Shown here: positions 1 through 7,868 of the stretch, piece after piece
How positions within the stretch are numbered: position 1 is the stretch's first letter
Layout: each line of letters begins with the position of its first letter
From: JBDTCS01 sp039923455
GTDB taxonomy: Bacteria > Bacteroidota > Ignavibacteria > Palsa-1295
Direction: 5' to 3'
NCBI GenBank assembly: GCA_039923455.1
Contig: JBDTCS010000139.1
Coordinates: 1-27,992, forward strand
Length of the DNA: 27,992 nucleotides
Notes under the pieces: model-generated
What the model was told of the DNA's origin: nothing
Databases searched by the model: none
The model's input: the letters and a program-made list of their open reading frames with translations, nothing else
Position numbers and translations under genes: made by a program

Positions 1-2090
1 GCGTTCGAAACCGCGGGCGCATAATGCGTCGAGAAATAAGTGATCTTCGGCTTCAGTGCATCATAGGTGTACTTCATAAAATACCCCCAGATCGGCGCAG
101 CAGCTCGGCCACCTTGTCCATCGGCACCTGCTGTAAAACTAATGCGCTTATCATCGAAGCCGACCCACACGCCCGCAGTAAAGAGTGGCGTATAGCCGAC
201 GAACCACGCATCTTCGTAATTCTGCGTTGTGCCCGTCTTGCCTGCGGCCGGAAAATGGAAATTACATTGGCCTCGAATACGGCTCGCGGTGCCACGATCA
301 ACGACATCAGCGAGGCAACTCGTCATCATGCGCGCGATCTTCGGTTCAAGCACATTCTCAAATTCGGGCCGTGAACGATAGAGCACTTTTCCGTTGCGAT
401 CTTCCACACGAAGAATGGCGTATGGCGTTGCCCTTATGCCATCGTTAGCAAAAGTAGAATATGCACTCGTCAGTTCGATCGGACTAACTTCCGCGCTGCC
501 AAGCGCGATCGACGGATACGCAGGAATATTCGAGCGAATACCAAGTCGCTTCGCCATTCGAATCACATCTTGTATCGATGTGACTTCGAGCATCGCATGG
601 ATTGCGCATAGGTTGATCGAGTATTGCAGCGCCGTGCGAATGGAGCGTGTACCGCCCGTCGATTCACCCTCAAAATTCCCCGGCGACCACACCCTGTCTC
701 CATCCGGCATTGAGATCGGCTCATTCGAGATCTGCGTTTCCGGAGTTGCACCTTGTTCAAAACACGAAGCATAGATGATCGGCTTGAACGACGAGCCGGG
801 CTGACGGACGATCTGCGTTGCATGATTCAATCCGTACCGCTGCTCACGAAAATTCGAACTTCCCACCATCGCAAGAATTTGTCCCGAGGTTTGATCAAGA
901 CAAACAAACCCTACTTGCATGCGCAGCTCTGCTTTTTTCACGCTATCCACAAATGTAGTACTTGCGCGAAGTTTTTTCTCGATCGCACGTCGTGCTTTTG
1001 CATCGGTCGAAAGTTTGAAATCGACATTTGCGCGAATGCTGCGAGAGACGAGCGAATCAAGCAGTGGTTTGTGCGCGGCCCAATTCCATCGCTTCTCGAC
1101 TACTCGCTTCTGATAATCGGCGACGTGTTCGAGCACCGCACGATTTGCTGCACGTTGCATCACCGCGTTCAGTGTGGCGTAGACCACCAGCCCATCGCGA
1201 TAAAGATCATAACCTTGCAACTCGGGTCTGCGGGATAAATCCTGACGGATCATCTCTACAAAATGTGGAGCAATTCCTTGGTACCCGCGCTGCACGACGA
1301 CCTTTAGTGGCTCGGCTTTATATTTCGTCGCAAGGTCCGCCGATAGCATCTTGTTGTCCACCATGTTTTCGATCACGGTGTTACGCCGAGCGATCGCGTG
1401 GTCGTAATTGTCTTCGGGGTCGTAATTCTCAGGACCCTTTAGCACTCCAACAAGATACGCGCACTCGGCAGGCGTAAGTTTACTGACATCCTTGCCAAAA
1501 TAGACCTGCGCTGCAACTCCCACTCCATACGCCCCTCGTCCCATATATGCAACGTTGAGATACATCTCGAGTATTTCACGCTTCGTGTGCGTACGTTCGA
1601 TCTGCACTGCAGAGACGAGCTCTCGAAGTTTGCGAAGTATGCTCTTCTCTTGTGAGAGATAGAGATTTCTGGCGAGCTGCTGGGTGATAGTGCTTGCACC
1701 TTGACGTGGTGAGAGCGTTACGATATCTGTCCAAGCTGCTCCGAGATTACGCGAAAAATTAACGCCCCAGTGTCCAAAGAAATCGCGATCCTCGGTAGAG
1801 ATGAGTCCGTTGATCAAGAACGGCGGCACGTCGCGAAGATGCACCGTCGTTCTGTTCTTGATATAATATTGATCAATCGATTCGCCGTCGGAGCTGATGA
1901 TCCGCGTCGCAACTTCAGGATGCGGATTCTCCAATTGATCGAGCGTCGGCAATCCATGACTCACGGCGATCCACAGAAACGTGATGCCCGAAGCGATAAC
2001 CAACAAGCTGAACAGCATCAACCACGTCAATCGCGACAAGCGCGAGAGCTTCGTCTTAGTCCAACGGAAACTTCTGGTGAAGATATTCAT
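1..2090 (-). CDS. mrcA: Class A penicillin-binding protein 1A, bifunctional transglycosylase/transpeptidase (3' end cut by window edge)
   Basis: This enzyme polymerises and cross-links peptidoglycan at the outer face of the inner membrane. The frame is open from the ATG at 2088-2090 to base 1, about 696 codons with no stop, so the C-terminus lies outside the window. A short basic cytoplasmic tail is followed by one membrane helix (about residues 22-44). The GT51 transglycosylase domain has the catalytic Glu in STEDRDFFGH and the QGASTITQQLARNL block. The transpeptidase domain shows all three active-site motifs: SSFK (bases 783-794), SIN in the block YSINLCA, and KTG in GKTGTT (bases 231-239). 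The lpxH stop codon immediately precedes the start (TAG then ATG, no spacer), so the two genes are probably translationally coupled. No defect is visible. The PBP1A label rather than another class A PBP is by family resemblance. Confidence 0.93.
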   Translation of the reverse strand, partial: MNIFTRSFRWTKTKLSRLSRLTWLMLFSLLVIASGITFLWIAVSHGLPTLDQLENPHPEVATRIISSDGESIDQYYIKNRTTVHLRDVPPFLINGLISTEDRDFFGHWGVNFSRNLGAAWTDIVTLSPRQGASTITQQLARNLYLSQEKSILRKLRELVSAVQIERTHTKREILEMYLNVAYMGRGAYGVGVAAQVYFGKDVSKLTPAECAYLVGVLKGPENYDPEDNYDHAIARRNTVIENMVDNKMLSADLATKYKAEPLKVVVQRGYQGIAPHFVEMIRQDLSRRPELQGYDLYRDGLVVYATLNAVMQRAANRAVLEHVADYQKRVVEKRWNWAAHKPLLDSLVSRSIRANVDFKLSTDAKARRAIEKKLRASTTFVDSVKKAELRMQVGFVCLDQTSGQILAMVGSSNFREQRYGLNHATQIVRQPGSSFKPIIYASCFEQGATPETQISNEPISMPDGDRVWSPGNFEGESTGGTRSIRTALQYSINLCAIHAMLEVTSIQDVIRMAKRLGIRSNIPAYPSIALGSAEVSPIELTSAYSTFANDGIRATPYAILRVEDRNGKVLYRSRPEFENVLEPKIARMMTSCLADVVDRGTASRIRGQCNFHFPAAGKTGTTQNYEDAWFVGYTPLFTAGVWVGFDDKRISFTAGADGQGGRAAAPIWGYFMKYTYDALKPKITYFSTHYAPAVSN

Positions 2091-2876
2091 CTATTGCTGA
2101 TCATTGCCTTGTGCTGGTTCACCAGCGGTTTCAAGTCGGAATCCCGCGCTATCAAAAACGCCATACGAATAATGTACTAACCAATCCCCGAGATTAATAT
2201 AACGGCCTACTCCGCGTGAGGTTTCAACTTCGACCATCTCGGGTAAATGACGATGCCCCATGACAACATAGTCCGTGTTGCCCTCGGCAAGCTTTCGCTC
2301 TGCGAAGATACGAAGCCCGTCTTGCTTTTGCAGCGCATCACGTCCATCGGTGTAACCTCGCGAACCGCTGCTTATGCGCTCAGCAAAGGGAATTCCAAAA
2401 TCCGGATGAATGATGGAGTAGAGCGCAAGCGACACGCGGTTTCGGAGAATCTTTCGGAGAATCAAATATCCGGTGTCATTAAGCGCTTTCCCGTCGCCGT
2501 GCGCAATGTAAAATTTTTTGCTCAAAAGCTCTCGCTCGATGTCGCCGGAATGTACAGGAATTCCGAGCTCGCTAAAGAAAAAGTCGCGGTGACCGAAATC
2601 GTGGTTACCCATGAGATATTCGGTCGGAATCCGTTCGGCGATCTGGGCAAGCAACCCAAGCGTCCGAATATGCCGACGCGGAACGACCGAACGAAATTCA
2701 AACCAGGAATCAAAAAGATCGCCCACGATAAAAAGCCCAAGCGCTTCGCCGCGCTCGGCCTCCAATTCTATCTTTTTGAGCAAGCCCAGAAGTCGGCGTT
2801 CACGCTCCCTATCGGCCTCCCGATCTCGGCCAAAGCCGAGATGAACATCACTGATGAAATAGTACTTTTGAGACAT
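2091..2876 (-). CDS. lpxH: UDP-2,3-diacylglucosamine pyrophosphatase LpxH-like metallophosphoesterase
   Basis: The 261-residue protein belongs to the calcineurin-like metallophosphoesterases of the LpxH type, which cleave UDP-2,3-diacylglucosamine to lipid X and UMP at the cytoplasmic face of the inner membrane. All metal-binding blocks are present in order: SDVHLG (D10, H12), GDLFDSW (D53), GNHD (N91, H92), HGD (H126) and GHRH (H208, H210). E. coli LpxH is about 240 residues, so the length is normal. It lies directly upstream of the class A PBP gene with no intergenic base, placing outer-membrane lipid A synthesis and wall synthesis in one transcript. Other phosphoesterases of this superfamily share the metal site, so the substrate is inferred from the overall motif spacing and the Gram-negative context. 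Confidence 0.85.
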   Translation of the reverse strand: MSQKYYFISDVHLGFGRDREADRERERRLLGLLKKIELEAERGEALGLFIVGDLFDSWFEFRSVVPRRHIRTLGLLAQIAERIPTEYLMGNHDFGHRDFFFSELGIPVHSGDIERELLSKKFYIAHGDGKALNDTGYLILRKILRNRVSLALYSIIHPDFGIPFAERISSGSRGYTDGRDALQKQDGLRIFAERKLAEGNTDYVVMGHRHLPEMVEVETSRGVGRYINLGDWLVHYSYGVFDSAGFRLETAGEPAQGNDQQ

Positions 2877-3024
2877 CTGCTACGAAAATACGGGTAAGAT
2901 GACGGGTTCGGGTGGGATGCTAAAAGTAGCCGCCCTGCATCGGTTGCATTTCTTCAAAACGTGCCGTTGGGCACCTTCAACGCCGGTTCTGCGTCTTTTA
3001 GAGTGTAGAATCACTAGTTTATAG

Positions 3025-3041
3025 AAACGGGCGGCCCGTTT
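3025..3041. promoter_or_regulatory. Perfect palindrome in the lpxH / lipoprotein divergent spacer
   Basis: AAACGGGC-G-GCCCGTTT is a perfect inverted repeat with 8-base arms around one central base. It lies 22 bases before the ATG at 3063, in the 186-base spacer between the divergent genes. A one-base centre suits a dimeric repressor site better than an RNA hairpin, although a shortened hairpin could form in the leader. A smaller inverted repeat, GTGCC-gttg-GGCAC, lies at 2961-2974. Whether either is a true operator is inference. Confidence 0.35.
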
Positions 3042-3062
3042 TGGACGCATAAAATAATTTGC

Positions 3063-4493
3063 ATGAAGAGAAATCTATCCCGGTCGTTAATAATAGCGCT
3101 CGGACTTGTCGGTCTTTTGGGTTCGATCGTAAGCTGCACTCCTGAGTGCACCAATATTCCGAATGAGAGCTCTCCGAGAATTCGCGCCATCAATGCGATG
3201 CCGGATCAACCGGGGGTCGTCCTATATATCAACGGACATCTCTTCAACTCACTTAATCAGTACACGCTTCCCTTAACCTGGGGCTATGTGTCCACAAATG
3301 AAGATGGGACCAAGCTTGCGCCAAGTAGCCTTGCTCGGATGACGGTACTTTCTATAAGTCGCGATACGCTCTTCGACACGACGATGGTGCTCAACCCAAA
3401 TCGACATACTTTGATCATCGCAGGTCGTGGTTACAAACGCTCCATTGCTGAGCTCAATACAAAGCTCATCATGCTACTTGATGACGATGCTGACGTGCCC
3501 TCGCACAGCGATACCATAAGTTACGTTCGTTACGCAAATGCCGCGCTTGATCTGCCACCGCTCGATGTTTATTTCTCAAGTACGATCAACAAAGACTCTT
3601 TGCCAGCGTTTACACTGCCCTACGGAAGTGCAACCGGCTACCTTCGCGTCCCAGCCAACGTGCAGGGCCTTATAGCGACGGAGCATGGGAATCAGGACAA
3701 CGTAATCTTTACAATCAATAAGACGCTCCTAAGTCTTAAAGGAATTTTAGCGACGATCGTTTTTCGCGGTGACCGTAGGCCACTGGGAATCGAGCCAACG
3801 CCGACGATTCTATTGCTTTCCGATCTTAACGGCAGAGAGATCACCGAGATCAATACCTTCGGTGCCCGATTCGTAAACGGTATGCGGACTCAAGAGCTCA
3901 ACTTGATGCCTAAGGCGCTAAAAGTTCGATCGCAGTATGGTGATACAGGCCCGCGTAACGATCTACCAGGTGAGAACGCTTTGCTCAATATTTTTCCGGG
4001 TTCGGTTACCGAATACGTACCGTTTAATCCTGACACGCACGGAATCAGCATCTGGTATTTTGGAAGCGAGTTCTCTCGTCATGACACAACCCACATTTAT
4101 TCGTTCGGACCCGACACGTGCGAACTTGGCAAACGATATACTTTCATTGCGCTTGAGACCGATCTGCTCGGCTCGCCCGTTGCCCTGCCGACGCACTTGA
4201 GACTAACCGATAGTATGACCTCGCCCGGCAAGGGATTCGGACGTGTGCGGATAACAAATCTATCACCCGATCACAATATCAGCTTTACCATTGGTGGCAA
4301 GCTCGCAAACATGCGGCAAAAAGATGTCCTCTACTTTGATATTCCGGCGCAAGCGGGATACTCACTGAACATCAGTGATGGTAGTGTGACTTCGACAGCA
4401 CGATTCGATGTAGTCGAAGGAAAGCCGAGTTCGGTATTTTTCCTTCCATCACAATCGACGACGGATCTGCCGTACATGACCGCTCCGAATTAA
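3063..4493 (+). CDS. DUF4397-like repeat lipoprotein
   Basis: This 476-residue envelope protein has a lipoprotein signal peptide: basic start MKRNLSR, hydrophobic core, and lipobox ending at Cys25 (SIVSC-T). After the Cys the chain carries blocks that look like repeated DUF4397 domains, small beta-sandwich modules of secreted proteins. Block one starts near residue 38 (RIRAINAMPDQPGVVLYING). A second lies near 147-225 (YVRYANAALDLPPLDVYF). A third lies near 395-470 (GRVRITNLSPDHNISFTIGG). The middle part is less clear. It stands alone on the plus strand between two minus-strand units and has no obvious Shine-Dalgarno sequence, which is usual in Bacteroidota. The molecular role is unknown; display on the outer membrane or in the periplasm is inferred. 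Confidence 0.8.
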   Translation: MKRNLSRSLIIALGLVGLLGSIVSCTPECTNIPNESSPRIRAINAMPDQPGVVLYINGHLFNSLNQYTLPLTWGYVSTNEDGTKLAPSSLARMTVLSISRDTLFDTTMVLNPNRHTLIIAGRGYKRSIAELNTKLIMLLDDDADVPSHSDTISYVRYANAALDLPPLDVYFSSTINKDSLPAFTLPYGSATGYLRVPANVQGLIATEHGNQDNVIFTINKTLLSLKGILATIVFRGDRRPLGIEPTPTILLLSDLNGREITEINTFGARFVNGMRTQELNLMPKALKVRSQYGDTGPRNDLPGENALLNIFPGSVTEYVPFNPDTHGISIWYFGSEFSRHDTTHIYSFGPDTCELGKRYTFIALETDLLGSPVALPTHLRLTDSMTSPGKGFGRVRITNLSPDHNISFTIGGKLANMRQKDVLYFDIPAQAGYSLNISDGSVTSTARFDVVEGKPSSVFFLPSQSTTDLPYMTAPN

Positions 4494-4500
4494 CGGAGCG
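4481..4500. terminator. Hairpin between convergent genes, possible bidirectional terminator
   Basis: CGCTCCG-aattaa-CGGAGCG forms a perfect 7-bp stem with a 6-base loop. It overlaps the stop codon of the lipoprotein gene (TAA at 4491-4493) and sits 13 bases from the end of the convergent ABC ATPase gene. No T-run follows on either strand, so it is not a standard intrinsic terminator. Its position between two gene ends is the main argument. Confidence 0.35.
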
Positions 4501-4513
4501 GCCGCGAGCGCAA

Positions 4514-5896
4514 TTATTCTTCAACGGGTTCGCCGATATCGAGATAGATGATCTCTTCTTTCGGACGATAACCGATAAGCTCGGCGTATCGACCCCAGTC
4601 GATGACTGTCTCGAGTAGATCTTCCGGATCTTCGTAGGGCATGCGAGTTGCGTAATCTTCGATCAGAACTTCGCGAGAGATTTCTCCTTCGTTGCGCGAT
4701 AACGTTTCGAGCAAGATCTGGAAAGTCTTCAACCCGCGAAGTTGTTTGTTCAGCAATGCCTTCTGCGTATTGATATCTGAGCCGACGAATTCTTTTCCGA
4801 GTTGCGTCACGACTACGTTATGCCCGGGAGTCTCGGCGAACGAAAGTAATTCCGCAGCCTTGACGATCTGCAACGTTTCGTCGAATCGTCTGCTAGCTGC
4901 CTCCGCAAGATCACCACTTCCCATCGAACCCGACTCGACAAGAATGTTCAGCAAGCCCAGAATTTCACCGATATAGACCGTCGGGATAATCTCGACCTTA
5001 CCAACCGCACTCTTCGGCTCTTCCGTGAATGGGAGGACCGTGTTGGTGATGAGTGAATGAATCTTGTTCGAGAGATCGAGATATTCATCCGAGCGTGGGT
5101 TACGCGGATACGGCAGCGGATTCACGAACTCCGCTTTGATCCGCCCGGGATGAGCGTCCAGCACAATAATACGGCTCGCCATTTGCACCGCTTCGTCAAT
5201 CGAATGCGTCACCATCACGACAGAACTGAGCGTTCCTTCGTGCGCATGAAAAAGATTGAGCACTTCACCGCGCAAATTCTCTGCCGTGAGCGCATCGAGT
5301 GCGCTGAAGGGTTCATCCATGCAGAGTATCTTTGGCTCGACAACAAGTGCGCGAGCAATTCCGACGCGTTGCTTCATACCACCGGAGAGCTCTTTCGGAT
5401 ATGCTTCTTCGAAACCTTCGAGTCCAACGGCGTCGATCGCCTTCTTAACTTTTTCGCGAATGTGTTCTCGCGGCATCTTGAGTGCTTCAAGTCCGAGGCC
5501 GATGTTCTCTTGCACAGTGAGCCACGGTAAAAGCGCGAACGATTGAAAAATGAGCGCTGTATCGGGATTGTTATCTCGCAACGGCTTACCCTCAACCGTT
5601 ACAGTCCCGAGTGTTGGTTGCAATAGCCCGGTGAGAATTCGAAGTATCGTCGACTTACCACAACCGGATGCACCAAGCAAACAGAGAAACTCGTTGCTCG
5701 CAACCGAAAGACTAATGCGCTCCAGCACCGGCAGCGGCTTGCCGTTCGGCGCGGTGAAGGTCATGCTCACCTGCCGAAGATCGACGAGTTCGTGTCCCGG
5801 AACAGGTGCAGTCCGATTTTGCAATGCAGCGGCCGACATCGGCACTGCGAGCGTGTCGGTGTGTGTTGTTGTCGGATCGAGAGTTGCGTTACTCAT
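4514..5896 (-). CDS. ABC importer ATPase of the nitrate/sulfonate/bicarbonate type with C-terminal AAA-associated domain
   Basis: This 460-residue protein is the energy-supplying subunit of an ABC importer. The nucleotide-binding domain (about 37-265) has Walker A GASGCGKST (75-83), Q-loop FQSFALLPW, signature LSGGMKQR (from 170), Walker B ILCMDEP (190-196) and switch His231 (VTHS). This matches the NitT/TauT family (NrtD, SsuB, TauB). After about residue 300 comes a second region matching the AAA-associated C-terminal domain seen on a subset of these ATPases, so the chain is about 200 residues longer than SsuB. A good Shine-Dalgarno (AAGGAG) lies 11 bases before the ATG and starts just inside the upstream permease gene, which ends 18 bases away. 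The substrate cannot be told from the sequence. Confidence 0.9.
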   Translation of the reverse strand: MSNATLDPTTTHTDTLAVPMSAAALQNRTAPVPGHELVDLRQVSMTFTAPNGKPLPVLERISLSVASNEFLCLLGASGCGKSTILRILTGLLQPTLGTVTVEGKPLRDNNPDTALIFQSFALLPWLTVQENIGLGLEALKMPREHIREKVKKAIDAVGLEGFEEAYPKELSGGMKQRVGIARALVVEPKILCMDEPFSALDALTAENLRGEVLNLFHAHEGTLSSVVMVTHSIDEAVQMASRIIVLDAHPGRIKAEFVNPLPYPRNPRSDEYLDLSNKIHSLITNTVLPFTEEPKSAVGKVEIIPTVYIGEILGLLNILVESGSMGSGDLAEAASRRFDETLQIVKAAELLSFAETPGHNVVVTQLGKEFVGSDINTQKALLNKQLRGLKTFQILLETLSRNEGEISREVLIEDYATRMPYEDPEDLLETVIDWGRYAELIGYRPKEEIIYLDIGEPVEE

Positions 5897-5914
5897 AGGT
5901 TCGTGTGCTCCTTA

Positions 5915-7669
5915 TCAATTATTTAACGCATAGCGCTCGTGCGCAATATTGAAGAGTCGTCGCCACAGTGATTTGTTGATTCCTACCACGACCATACACA
6001 TCACAAGCACACTGGCTCCTAACAATGGGTAGTTCCCTTTTTCCGTTGCAAGGCTGATGAGCGAACCCAAGCCGTGCGCGATAAGATGCTTTCCCGAATA
6101 GGAAACATACTCGGCAACAATGCTCGCATTCCACGCACCACCTGCGGCAGTAACCGCCCCTGTAATTATCGACGGAAAAAGCGCAGGCAAAATGAGTTTT
6201 CGCCACCAAATCTTTCGTGGCATTTTGTAACTCGTAAACATCTCGCGCAAATCAGTCGGAATCGAACTTGCTCCGGCGATCACATTAAAGAGCATATACC
6301 ACTGCGTACCGAGCAACATTAAAATAATCGCACCGTATTCGATCGATACGCCGAGCGCCGCAAGCAAAAGCAACACGAGCGGAAAAAGCATGGGTGCCGG
6401 AAACGATGCCATGAATTGAATCACCGGTTGCAACCGATGCGATAATTTCTGATTCATCCCGATCATCGCACCCACCGGTACAGCCCAGACCGCACCAAGA
6501 ATTACTGCGAGACTAGTGCGCAAAAGCGTGAGCCCCGTCCCACTCAGTATCGCGATCCACTCATCGCTCGATAGATCATTCGAGAAGAGCACGATCAACT
6601 TGAACACACCAAATCCGAGACCAAGGGCGATGCATACTGTAAATAAAACGCCAAGCACCTTGTTCCAAAACGACTTCTCGCTACTTTCTTGAACGGCGAA
6701 GGCCTTACTCTCGACGTAGGCGCGTTTGACTTCGTACTCCTTTTCACTTTCGGCGGTGGTTTCTCCTTTGCGTTTGGAGATGCGCTTCCAAAACCAATGC
6801 AACAGTTGAGAATCACGCACGACATCCAACACCAACGAGCGATCGTCGGGCTCGCCGGCCATCTCTTCCATTCGAAACTTTCGACTCCAGATCACGAGTG
6901 GCTTCCATAGCACTCGGTCCAGAAACACGATCATCGCACCCATCGCGACTACTGCTCCGAGCATTGCAGGGATATTGCCTTGCTCGATCGCAACGCTCAT
7001 ATAGCTACCGATCCCGGGCAATCGAAAATCCTTATCGCCTAACTTGAACGCTTCCGTGATCGTGAGAAAAAACCAACCACCCGCCATTGACATCATCGAA
7101 TTCCACACGAGCGGAATAGTGCTCGATGGAAGCTCGAGCTTGAGTAGCGTCTCCTTCTTGCTGAGATAAAAACTTTTGCTCGCTGCGCGAAGATCGTCGG
7201 GGATAGCTTTGAGTGAGTGATAGAATGCGAAGGTCATGTTCCAAACCTGTCCGGTGAAGATCATGATCACTGCCGCAAACTCCAGCCCGACATTCGTGTT
7301 TGGAAAAAGTGCAATTAGCGCAAGCACCAGCCCTGGCAAAAACCCAAGCACCGGCACCGATTGCAACACATCGAGCAACGGCAACATGATCTTCTCGGCA
7401 CGCCGTGAGTGCGCCATGATGTAACCATACCCAATCGTGAAGAGCAGCGAGATCACGTACGCAGCAAGTCCGCGCGAAAGAGAGAACAACGTGTACAGCG
7501 GGAGGTATGCAAATCCTGTGTGAATCTCGACCGAGGGTTGCAAGTGCGCACTCCACTGCCGACTGACAAGAGTAAGCCAATAGATGGCACCACAAAGTGC
7601 ACCGAAGACGGCAACGTCCGCAATGCTGATGCGACGCGGAAGGCTAATAAGGTCACGTACGAAGCTCAT
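5915..7669 (-). CDS. Double-domain ABC importer permease (two fused BPD_transp_1 units)
   Basis: At 584 residues this is about twice the size of a NitT/TauT permease such as SsuC, and it contains two permease units in one chain. Each unit has the cytoplasmic coupling loop that touches the ATPase: the first near AIPDDLRAASKSFYLSKKET, the second near SIPTDLREMFTSYKMPRKIW. Both are followed by the hydrophobic stretch with a GGxW-type motif (AGGWFF and AGGAWNAS). A charged linker rich in Glu, Lys and Ser (about 265-335) joins the halves. The fused chain presumably forms the whole channel and pairs with two copies of the neighbouring ATPase. An SD-like AGAGAGG lies before the ATG. No periplasmic substrate-binding protein gene is adjacent. 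Confidence 0.9.
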   Translation of the reverse strand: MSFVRDLISLPRRISIADVAVFGALCGAIYWLTLVSRQWSAHLQPSVEIHTGFAYLPLYTLFSLSRGLAAYVISLLFTIGYGYIMAHSRRAEKIMLPLLDVLQSVPVLGFLPGLVLALIALFPNTNVGLEFAAVIMIFTGQVWNMTFAFYHSLKAIPDDLRAASKSFYLSKKETLLKLELPSSTIPLVWNSMMSMAGGWFFLTITEAFKLGDKDFRLPGIGSYMSVAIEQGNIPAMLGAVVAMGAMIVFLDRVLWKPLVIWSRKFRMEEMAGEPDDRSLVLDVVRDSQLLHWFWKRISKRKGETTAESEKEYEVKRAYVESKAFAVQESSEKSFWNKVLGVLFTVCIALGLGFGVFKLIVLFSNDLSSDEWIAILSGTGLTLLRTSLAVILGAVWAVPVGAMIGMNQKLSHRLQPVIQFMASFPAPMLFPLVLLLLAALGVSIEYGAIILMLLGTQWYMLFNVIAGASSIPTDLREMFTSYKMPRKIWWRKLILPALFPSIITGAVTAAGGAWNASIVAEYVSYSGKHLIAHGLGSLISLATEKGNYPLLGASVLVMCMVVVGINKSLWRRLFNIAHERYALNN

Positions 7670-7770
7670 GTCGTCCTCTCTACTTGTTTCCTACATAGGC
7701 AAATGCACGTTGAATAATGCGATTCGGAAAACGCAAAACGAATTGATAAAGTATGAGGGCCTCAGAATGG

Positions 7771-7806
7771 AAAAAGCCCAGGTCCGCTGCAAGCAGACCT
7801 GAGCCC
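7771..7806 (-). terminator. Intrinsic terminator downstream of ccmF
   Basis: Read on the minus strand, a GC-rich stem with arms CTCAGGTC and GACCTGGG (one G-U pair) is extended inward by CTGC/GCAG and closes on a short loop. TTTTT follows immediately. It begins 62 bases after the ccmF stop codon and would end transcription of the nuo-nnr-ccm run before the ABC transporter genes. Confidence 0.8.
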
Positions 7807-7868
7807 AACACCAACTTTTCAACTTTGACGCCCTCGCTCGCCAACTTCTTTTTTCCGGCGCGAATAAA

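Noticed and set aside
2899..3024. Short ATG frame of about 41 codons in the lpxH/lipoprotein spacer
   Set aside because: It has no ribosome site or recognisable content, and short frames of this kind are expected by chance.
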